Positions 57,349 through 64,000 of a stretch of 64,000 nt of DNA are shown one piece after another (position 1 is the first letter of the stretch; every line of letters starts with the position of its first letter). Origin of the DNA: Phytophthora hibernalis (Eukaryota > Oomycota > Peronosporomycetes > Peronosporales > Peronosporaceae). The notes under the pieces are model-generated. The model had not been told where the DNA came from and made no database searches. It saw only the letters and a list, made by a program, of their open reading frames with translations. The translations under genes were made by a program, and so were the position numbers. The DNA lies in the NCBI GenBank assembly GCA_012656075.1, contig JAAKBF010000093.1, forward strand, positions 62,001 through 126,000, given 5' to 3'.

Positions 57349-57656
57349 ATGACGTTCGAACTAACTTTTGGAAAATACAAGGGCACGCCGATCGAAGAAG
57401 TATATGCTTCTGATCCTGGCTATTGTCGATGGATGCACAACCAACCCAGTCTCAATATTACTGAGGAGATCAAGATTTTCCTTCACTCCAAGTTTCTAAG
57501 CAATGATAATTCGTATATGATGAGTTGGGGCAAGTACAAGGGAAGACGCTAAAGCAAATTAGTCGCACCGATTCTAATTATATCAGTTGGCTTCGTAAGA
57601 ACCCATTCGTAATTGAGAAATGTCCTAAGCTTGTCGAGGCTTTAGAGCTTAATTAA
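57349..57656 (+). CDS. PLV small protein with two GKYKGK repeats (one frame break)
   Basis: Two tandem units of about 45 residues: LTFGKYKGTPIEEVYASDPG with YCRWMHNQ, and MSWGKYKG continuing KTLKQISRTDSNYISWLRKN. The pattern FGKYKG(K/T)xxxEIxxxDxxYxxWL is that of the small module found at the C-terminus of exodeoxyribonuclease X-like proteins and in some phage and giant-virus proteins. No catalytic nuclease residues are present. It may be a nucleic-acid-binding accessory; function unknown. A one-base loss at 57541-57545 (ggaag) ends the first frame early at a TAA, and the second unit continues in the next frame to 57656. The last 8 bases overlap the convergent capsid gene. Confidence 0.65.
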
Positions 57657-59374
57657 AAATATCTTTTTTCAATCCAAAACTAAGCAGTGGTACCTCACCC
57701 GTTAGACGATCGTAGGAGAGCTCTTGCTCACTCACAACCAATACGAGCATGTTGGTACCTTGGCAACCAGCATTAACACCACTTACCTGAATAGCCTGGG
57801 GTACATCACGTTCCGTCAGGCGGCTAACATCAGCAATGAGAACACGGTTAGTTAGCGACCATGTCTGATAGTCAAGAAGACCATTCACCAGCTCAGGAGT
57901 CAGATCACCGTTAATCGAAGCAATCTTAGCGATTTCGTTAGTGAAGTGGTGGAAGTCATAGTCGTGGTTGATGTCAAACGTCTGATGAGAACCAATACGA
58001 ACGTTAAAGTTGCGAATGCTCGAACCGGGGTGAAGAGTCCAAGGAGCCGAATCAAACGGGCTCTGGAACTCCTGTACAGCAGCAGAAGCAAAACTACCCG
58101 TCTGCTCAGCAAATGGAAGGAGGATAATATACTTAGCATTCTTAACAGACGCCGATAGCTGGAGATCAAATGCAGCATTAAGCTGAGTCGACTGCTTACC
58201 AGTACCAGCGCGTTGGTAAAACCACTGTGCATAACAACCTTCTTAACAGGCTTAGAAATGATTGTCTGGGGTTCTCGAGATGGACGAACGGTACATACAA
58301 TCGAGAAGTAGTGAATGGTATGTACGTGCCATCAACAGTAGGCTCAAGTGCATTGACTACAGCACCCCAAGAAATGCTGAATGGAGCAGAAGCAGCGAGA
58401 ACACCAGCCATAGGATTACCGGTGGAAGAAGCTGAAACCATTACCGGACATGTGTTGCCACTCGCAAGAGTAGTACTTGTTAGCGACATACCCTTCGACG
58501 CATCTACAGCAACAGACGAAGTACCCTGGTTAACGCGGAAACGGAGACGGATCTGAGGGTTAGCCATCAAGTCGAGCTCCTTGAAAATCGGATGGAGGTC
58601 AGTTAGCTTAACCTTTAGCATATAGTTCCACGTTCCCATGATGGCGTTGGCGGTAGCAGCACCAGCTACAAAGGCACCACGAGCAGTCTGATTCGAGATA
58701 GTGGTAGACGCGGCAGCTCCACCTACCGACGGCCATGACGTAGAGAAATCAGAACCGGCATTAAGAGGGTTCGACAGAAGTCAGCGAACAAAGCCATCGT
58801 TAGGAATGGATGCACCACCCGAGGGGCCAGTGGTGGCAAACGAAGATGAGAATGCAGTATTGTTTGAGTATCCATCTCCAGTAGTCGAGCTGGTAGCAGA
58901 ACTGTACAAAGTGGACTGAGCAGCATCCGGGTAAAGGAACGACTCTGCTCCATGCTTCTCAACGTACTGCGTGCTGTAGCTTGTCTGCGCGCGGACATTG
59001 TTCCAAAAGAGCTTGTAGTCAGCCATGGAAATAATGGTCTTACCATTTAGTTCAAGAGACATGCTATCAATGACATTCCAGTTGCCACACTTTAGAGTAG
59101 CACAGAAACGATTAGCAGCAGCAGTCTGAGCAGTAGCACCATTCTTCATTGATACCTTGTATGGGAGCATGATGGACGCATCGCGAAGGCAAGCAAATCC
59201 TTCGGATCCGTTAAGCTGAGCAGTTGCATCGATAGTAATAACACCATTCTGATACGATCCCTGATTAAGATCGATAACAAACGGTACTCGCTTGCCAGAA
59301 GATACCTTGATCTCCGGATCGCTCTTGAGCGAGCTCTGGTACAAATATTGGTCGGATAGTTGAGTTTCACTCAT
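57649..59374 (-). pseudogene. MCP: PLV major capsid protein, double-jelly-roll type, disrupted
   Basis: From ATG 59374 (MSETQLSDQYLYQSSLKSDP) about 575 codons remain recognisable. Segments include VPFVIDLNQGSYQNGVITID, LELNGKTIISMADYKLFWNN, WNYMLKVKLTDLHPIFKELD and, near the C-terminal jelly roll, NVRIGSHQTFDINHDYDFHH. These are typical PLV/Polinton capsid phrases: the NG linker, the K-L-x-DLHPxF segment, and the xYDFxxF strand. Breaks: an in-frame TGA at 58781-58783 with clear homology continuing beyond it, then two frame changes, near 58268-58278 and 58215-58255. One stop plus two shifts makes a pseudogene more likely than error alone. The 3' end overlaps the convergent GKYKGK gene. Confidence 0.88.
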
Positions 59375-59386
59375 CGTTGATTGTAT

Positions 59387-59802
59387 ATGTTTTCTAATAT
59401 AGTTTGCACGAAATTAAATATTTTGAACAGCCTTATCAAGCCGATCACATCCGATCATGATCTGATCGAACTCGCGAAAAAATTGGAGTTCATCTGGATG
59501 ATATCTGTGAATCGAATGAAATCACAAAGCCGATATCTAAGAAAGGTTCATTTCTGGTTCTACTACGACCACCTAATCTCGATGTAGGACACTGGACGGC
59601 TGTCCATAATGGTGAATACTTCGATAGTATGGGCGAGGCAGCCCCAACAAAGTATGGTATCGGTAAATACAACCCCAAACAGTATCAAGGTACGTATGGC
59701 GATTTTTGTGGACCATTCTGTATGCTATGGCTCTATTCCAAGCAACATAAGAAACCGCAAGTATTTTCAAAGATGAAAGATTTAAATTTAACTATTCTTT
59801 AG
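59387..59802 (+). pseudogene. PRO: PLV adenain-like cysteine protease, one frame break
   Basis: The maturation protease that cleaves capsid precursors. Downstream of the break the frame reads GHWTAV (catalytic His), EYFDSMGEAAP (acidic residue), and NPKQYQGTYGDFCGPFCMLW with the family Gln and Cys. Upstream, ITSDHDLIELAKKL matches the N-terminal helix of PLV proteases. The two parts are in different frames, joined at an A run (59477-59482) that would need one more A. The catalytic triad and Gln are all kept, so this could be an error or a recent mutation. The start is divergent from the capsid gene with only 12 bp between ATGs. Length about 140 residues, short but complete for the family. Confidence 0.82.
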
Positions 59803-59823
59803 TTTGGAAAATATAGATTAATC

Positions 59824-60561
59824 ATGTATCGCGAATTAACGACCTCCAGTGATATTCCAGGTCCCAAGCTGACCAAAGCTTTCAAGACTGGTAAGCTAAG
59901 TCTTACAGCTGACCAACTCAAAGGTAGTGGTTCTGTTATTCATCTTCACCCCGCTTCATATGAGAAAGCGCTCAAGGCTCGCAAGGCAGGTCGCGGTGTT
60001 CGTCTTGACATCACAAGACACGAAGTCAAGAAGGGGTATAAGCGCGCACAAGGAGGTTCAATCTGGTCCAAGGTATGGGGAGGCATTAAATCAGCGTTCA
60101 AGTTTGCTAAGGACTCAGGTCTATTGTCTCGCGCTGCCGACGTTGCTGTACCAGCTCTTGCCACCGCACTCGGAGCTCCACAGGGTGCTATCCCAGCAAG
60201 AGCTGCTATTCGTTCCATGACTGCCATTGATGTTTATGACTCTGATAGTGATAAGGAAGGAGGACGACTAACCATGACGGATGTTAAGAAAGGAGCAAAG
60301 CGTGCGCTTTCGTATGCTAAACGCAAAGGCGTTGTTGTAACCGATGTGGTCGATTCCGGAGAGAAGTACCTACTATCTAAGGCGACCAAACCTGAGCATG
60401 AGAACCTAATCAAGTCTATCCGAGGCGAGGTCCGTCGTCGGTATGGAGTAGGTGTGGGCAAGCCAAAGAGTAAGACATTTGCGAAGGGTTCACAAGAATC
60501 TAAGGACCACATGGCTAAGATCCGTGCTATGCGTAAGTCTGGTGGTTCCTTCCGTTTGTGA
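59824..60561 (+). CDS. PLV pVI/pX-like minor virion protein
   Basis: An intact 245-residue basic protein. The centre (QGGSIWSKVWGGIKSAFKFA, then LSRAADVAVPALATALGAPQ) resembles the amphipathic-helix/hydrophobic region of adenovirus-type pVI and pX/mu and their PLV counterparts, which line the capsid interior, bind DNA and can destabilise membranes. The C-terminal half is Lys/Arg-rich (GAKRALSYAKRKGVVVTD) and ends in MRKSGGSFRL. GG motifs (QGGS, SGGS) resemble possible adenain-type cleavage sites, which is inference. It lies directly after the protease gene on the same strand, 21 bp away, and has an aatatag box 8 bp before ATG. Confidence 0.72.
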   Translation: MYRELTTSSDIPGPKLTKAFKTGKLSLTADQLKGSGSVIHLHPASYEKALKARKAGRGVRLDITRHEVKKGYKRAQGGSIWSKVWGGIKSAFKFAKDSGLLSRAADVAVPALATALGAPQGAIPARAAIRSMTAIDVYDSDSDKEGGRLTMTDVKKGAKRALSYAKRKGVVVTDVVDSGEKYLLSKATKPEHENLIKSIRGEVRRRYGVGVGKPKSKTFAKGSQESKDHMAKIRAMRKSGGSFRL

Positions 60562-60582
60562 GAAAAAGAAGCATTAGCTAAC

Positions 60583-61458
60583 TTATTTTTTTGGTCTTAG
60601 CAACAGCATGATTGAAACTGAAGTATCACGGAAGATTACCTTCTTATCGTTTTGGTTGTAGATACTGATAGTAATTGTAGAGCGAGAGCCATTGTGGCAA
60701 TTTATCCATGCATACTGACTCGGTTTATATGAAATTAGCTGACCAATCGCTGCATCACCTCTATCGAATGCACTTACAATATCACCAGATGCAACGTACT
60801 CATTTTTAATAAGATCACAACGAACGATGTATGAGCTGGTGGGGTGAAGCTGTGGAATTATGTTAGAGAGTTGAGCACTGGCAACTGTAGCTGAGGTAGA
60901 AGGATACGTACCTGTTGTCAGACCAACCACCTTTCCAAACTCGACATTATCAATAATTAGTCGAGGTACACGAGTGGTAGTAGGCAATCCAGTACCACCA
61001 GCTGAGTATAGTCCAGTAGCTGGTTTTGTCCAAGTACCTCCAAGAGTTAATAATGTCGTTGGTGTTGCTGAAAAATCCACCTGGCACGCGTAATAGACAC
61101 TGTTTTCACTCAGTTTTAGGTAAAAGACGTTATTCCCAGTTGGATCGATCAAATATGCTCCAGCATTCACGAGGGCTGTCTGAATGCTGCGATTGATGTC
61201 ATCATAAGAATAAATACCATCTGGGAGAGTGATACTGATAGTAGAGGTGGTAGCCGCAGTCGGAACTTCGACCTTGAAGCTTGTGTTTTGGAATTGCATC
61301 GCGTCAATGTTGTACTCACTGTTGTACATGGTAATGCTTTGGACTGCACAAACTACGTCGCGGAAGTCAGCAGCTGAACCAGGGAACGAGTATTTCCAAG
61401 TAGAGTTGTATCCATCTTGGATTAGGTTGGTACTGTCAAGTTTGAGAAAGCTCGCCAT
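60583..61458 (-). CDS. mCP: PLV penton (minor capsid) protein
   Basis: An intact 291-residue protein from ATG 61458. The N-terminus (WKYSFPGSAADFRDVVCAVQ, SITMYNSEYNID) is characteristic of the single-jelly-roll penton of PLVs and virophages. TLPDGIYSYDDINRSIQTAL, ending the first strands, is another family phrase. Basic C-terminal strands follow (SSYIVRCDLIKNEYV, SRSTITISIYNQNDKKV). Pentons occupy capsid vertices. Its start overlaps the end of the packaging ATPase gene by 23 bp on the same strand, a compact viral arrangement, so the two may share a transcript. A tatata stretch lies about 8 bp before the ATG. Confidence 0.85.
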   Translation of the reverse strand: MASFLKLDSTNLIQDGYNSTWKYSFPGSAADFRDVVCAVQSITMYNSEYNIDAMQFQNTSFKVEVPTAATTSTISITLPDGIYSYDDINRSIQTALVNAGAYLIDPTGNNVFYLKLSENSVYYACQVDFSATPTTLLTLGGTWTKPATGLYSAGGTGLPTTTRVPRLIIDNVEFGKVVGLTTGTYPSTSATVASAQLSNIIPQLHPTSSYIVRCDLIKNEYVASGDIVSAFDRGDAAIGQLISYKPSQYAWINCHNGSRSTITISIYNQNDKKVIFRDTSVSIMLLLRPKK

Positions 61459-62037
61459 TTTGGTTATATATGATGATAAGCATTTTTCTGATGGATAATT
61501 CGGAATTAGTCATCCATAGCAATAGGTCTGTCAAAGTTGTAGCTTTAACAGAGTCGATGAATAACATCTGTCCTTTCTGTTCAGTGGCAAAGTAGCTGTG
61601 GCTTAGGAATATGGTACTCAATTTGAAGTGTCTTCCTCTTGTGAAGTAATGTGAGAAGATGTTCTTCTGGAGTAGCTTATCGTTGCTGTAATCGTCGATA
61701 ATAACAAGCTCAGGTTTATTCGAGCTCATGGGAGTATGGCGTACTTGATCAACCTTTGGTGGGGTATCAGGATCAGCAAAAGTGATAAAATCCTCCAACT
61801 TATCGCGTAGATACTCATAGAGCTCTTGGTGTGGATTGCGGGCAATGATCGTTAAATGTGCGAACACGTGTGGAGAATGCTTAAGAATAAACATACAGAG
61901 ATTGTTCTTACCACTGAACGATGGACCAAGGACAACCATTCTAAACAGCTTTTTAATGTCAAGGGCAGGGATATCGCCCATACCCGCAGACTTGAACTTT
62001 TTGGCAACGAAGCGCCGAAGTCCGGAATACCGCTCAT
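61436..62037 (-). CDS. ATPase: PLV genome-packaging ATPase (FtsK/HerA, A32-like), altered Walker A
   Basis: About 200 residues. Walker A reads VVLGPSFSGKNNLC, so the usual Thr/Ser after GK is Asn. Walker B is ELVIIDDYSND, and a following STIFLSHSYFA resembles the sensor/arginine-finger region of the viral packaging ATPases. The protein is expected to pump DNA into capsids. ATG 62037 (MSGIPDF) gives the conserved N-terminus but needs a one-base shift near 62010-62020 to join RFVAKKFKSAGMGDIPALDI; ATG 61981 is the alternative start within the intact frame. The Asn change would be expected to impair Mg-ATP binding. The gene overlaps the penton start by 23 bp and is divergent from the fibre gene. 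Confidence 0.8.
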
Positions 62038-62086
62038 GATCGTGTCTTTAATCACTCGATCTATATAGCTCGAGACAAAAACAACT
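62038..62086. promoter_or_regulatory. Divergent PLV promoter with palindromic ctatatag
   Basis: 49 bp between the ATPase (-) and fibre (+) ATGs. The palindrome ctatatag (62061-62068) can serve both directions. It ends 18 nt before the fibre ATG, as at the GKYKGK gene. Confidence 0.5.
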
Positions 62087-64000
62087 ATGAGTTCAGGTTT
62101 CTCTTATCCCCAACCAATATTTTCGTCGCCTATCTATAACCCTGCATTCCATCTAACATTGGATGCCAGTGGATATCTAACCTATGACTATGCTCAGACG
62201 CTTTATCTCGATAAGAATGATTACCGCTTGACTTATATTACAGGAATTACTCCAGGGACAGCAACACAAGGTGTAGCCCTCATTCCAGGTACTAATAATG
62301 ATATCAGTGGAATTGGAGCATTATCTTGTAGCAGCCTAACTGTGAATGGTTCCAGCGTATCATCTGCTCCCACTTACGTTCTCAGTATCACTCCTGGAAC
62401 AGCAGCAAACAACAAGGCCCTCGTACTTGGTCCATCTGGTGGAATAGGCAATATCACATCACTGACAGCCACCTCAATTACTGGTACGCTACAAACAGCC
62501 GCTCAGCCCAATATCACATCGCTTGGAACTCTGACGTCATTGACAGCTACATCGATCACAGGTACGCTACAAACTGCCGCTCAGCCTAATATCACATCCA
62601 TAGGCACTCTGGCATCACTAACAGCTACATCGATCACAGGCACGCTACAGACATCGAATCAGCCCAATATAACATCATTGTCTTACCTCGTGCTCGATAA
62701 CTCCTATCCTGGACTACAAACGCCAGCAATTCAGTTTTGGAATAGCAGCACGCTGACCTATCAAAACTTCAACCACTCATCATTCGTAGGGCTAACTGCA
62801 GGGTCATTTTTATCGAGTAAAGCTATGACTCTTGACTCTTCTGGAATCGGGGTAATGCCGCTGGGCACCTCTAATTCGAATTGTCTTAGATTTTACGGAG
62901 GAACGTTAAACCGTGAAACGATGAATATCTATCGTGTGAGTGATACCACTGGCTTGGTTATTGCATCAAGGACAACCTCAACATCCAACAGCAAGATATA
63001 TCCAATTCTTAACCTAATATCGACTCACAATCCTTCTACGTTCGTTGCTGGCGTTTCGGCTACCGCTGCCGATCTATTGCTGATCAACTGGAACGACAAG
63101 CCAACTGGTGGTTTCGTAAGTCAGTCGCATCGCATGTGTTTCGATATCGGCTTTACCCGACCTTATAAAAGCGGCTACCCGCATACGTTTGGGTTGGTAT
63201 CATCAGCTGATGCTATATGCATTTCATCTAACGCAATGACCGCTACACCAACCACTACATCGTATCAGGTACAATCAATAAAATGCTTTATAACACGAAT
63301 ACGCCATATACCAACGCAAGCTATGGCACAGCGAATATCACTCTCAATAGTGGCAACATCTATCTAAAAGTTTCTAATGATCTAAATGGTAATTCTACAG
63401 CTTTTGATATGCCACTATTGATGGTATCGAGCAATGCATCACCTGTGGAAGTCGCTGTCCAAATCAATAATAATAGCAATGCAACGAGCGCCAATAGTGG
63501 ATATATCGGTACTACCACTAACAACGACTTCGTCATCATGAGCAATAATTTGAGACGAATAACTATAACCACAGCTGGTCGGGTGGGGATTGGCACAGCT
63601 ACACCTGTAGCCCCTTTGCAAGTGAGCTCAACCATTAGTTATACGTGGAATAGCGCCGGAAATGTAGGATTGTCGGTATATCGGTTAAGAACTGACTCAG
63701 GTAATACCGAATCAGCCACTGGAACCCCAATTACTTATACCAACGTCTGTTGCATATTCAATGGCTACATTGGCTGTGAAGCAATGGTAATGCAAAGTGA
63801 TCGTCGATTGAAGCAAGAAATCGCTGATGTGCCTATTGAGAGAGTCGAGTGTCTTTACAAGTCTCTAAAGGTTCAATCATACAAATGGAAGGCTCATCCT
63901 GATAAGCCTAAGGAATTAGGTCTGATCGCTCAGGATGTTCTCGATCAAGGGTTCTTAGATCTGATAGCTCGTATCCCTGATAGTGATCCGGAGCTCACGG
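62087..64000 (+). CDS. PLV fibre/receptor-binding-type protein with S74 chaperone (3' partial, one frame break)
   Basis: ATG 62087 (MSSGFSYPQPIFSSPIYNPA). Three near-identical units (SLTATSITGTLQTAAQPNIT, about 21-25 residues each) occupy about residues 122-202 and resemble triple-beta fibre repeats of algal-virus and phage tail proteins. After a frame change near 63270-63285 the frame is open to the window end. It contains VGIGTATPVAPLQV (a typical fibre-tip phrase) and ends with an S74 intramolecular chaperone: SDRRLKQEIADVP, YKSLKVQSYKWK, LGLIAQDV. In that family the Ser-Asp bond at the chaperone start is autocleaved after trimerisation; Ser and the Lys of RLK are kept. The repeat shaft and chaperone support a trimeric virion appendage. 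The receptor is unknown. Confidence 0.8.

Larger units (their letters stand above)
57280..64000. mobile_element. Endogenous polinton-like virus (PLV), right end outside window
   Basis: A block of seven densely packed, A+T-richer genes with virion functions: GKYKGK protein, major capsid protein, adenain-like protease, pVI/pX-like protein, penton, packaging ATPase and fibre. This set (double-jelly-roll capsid, single-jelly-roll penton, FtsK/HerA-type ATPase, adenain) is the morphogenesis module of Polinton-like viruses and relatives. Genes overlap or are separated by tens of bases. Lesions occur in the GKYKGK gene, capsid, protease, ATPase and fibre, while pVI-like and penton are intact. Replication and integration genes are not in view. 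The host is presumably the oomycete itself. Confidence 0.88.

Noticed and set aside
58781..58783. TGA in the capsid gene as a reassigned Trp or selenocysteine codon
   Set aside because: Adjacent viral genes use no internal TGA, and two further frame shifts occur in the same gene; decay is simpler.
57280..64000. Interpretation as a virophage or a giant-virus fragment
   Set aside because: The capsid, penton, adenain and pVI-like set and gene sizes fit PLV/Polinton better; no giant-virus core genes are seen. Subgroup within PLV-like viruses remains open.
1..64000. tRNA, rRNA or CRISPR arrays
   Set aside because: No cloverleaf-like sequence, rRNA core or regularly spaced direct repeats were recognised while reading either strand; short ncRNAs could be missed without a covariance search.

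Overview
The window looks like nuclear DNA of a flagellate oomycete, most likely Phytophthora or a close relative. Genes are densely packed on both strands, with intergenic gaps of roughly 50-400 bp and few short GT-AG introns (about 55-85 nt). The gene content fits: two intraflagellar-transport genes, ankyrin and kelch/EGF proteins, a temptin-like secreted protein, a small secreted protein carrying an RxLR string, a multi-copy ABCC (MRP-type) transporter array and a BED/hAT-like transposase remnant.

Layout. 0-10.7 kb: 3' end of a polo-like kinase, an ankyrin-TRP-like channel (-), an ankyrin protein, a five-exon kelch/EGF surface protein, IFT88 and a small acidic protein. 11-15 kb: gene-poor DNA with perfect hairpins, an unassigned membrane-protein-like remnant, a TMEM222 homologue and a temptin-like GPI-anchored protein. 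15.5-22.5 kb: transposase remnant, a WW/C2HC zinc-finger protein and IFT139. 22.7-56.2 kb: an expanded efflux/detoxification cluster with five ABCC transporters, one MATE transporter, two SAM methyltransferases, two MDR-type quinone/alcohol oxidoreductases and two copies of the RxLR-like small protein; exportin-T sits inside it. Its ends form a large imperfect inverted repeat (about 23.96-29.8 kb against 50.5-56.24 kb). 56.2-57.1 kb: a graveyard with a third oxidoreductase fragment and a bZIP-like C-terminal remnant. About 57.3 kb to the window end: an A+T-richer integrated polinton-like virus (PLV) with a double-jelly-roll major capsid protein, an adenain-like protease, a pVI/pX-like core protein, penton, FtsK/HerA-type packaging ATPase, a fibre with an S74 chaperone, and a small two-repeat GKYKGK protein. 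The viral element runs off the right edge, so polymerase, integrase and far terminus are not visible.

Reading-frame quality. Single-base frame breaks occur throughout, often in short homopolymers, and they hit genes expected to be essential (exportin-T, IFT139) as well as the duplicates. At three sites the two inverted-repeat copies of the oxidoreductase differ by one base, and each time the other copy keeps the frame. Many breaks are therefore probably sequencing/assembly errors. The PLV carries some lesions that are not indels: an in-frame TGA in the capsid gene and a Walker A Thr/Ser-to-Asn change in the ATPase. These favour genuine decay.

Functional reading: the left third is ordinary housekeeping/flagellar content. 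The middle is a tandem and inverted expansion of export and small-molecule-modifying enzymes that looks to be evolving by duplication and gene conversion. The right end is an endogenous DNA virus.
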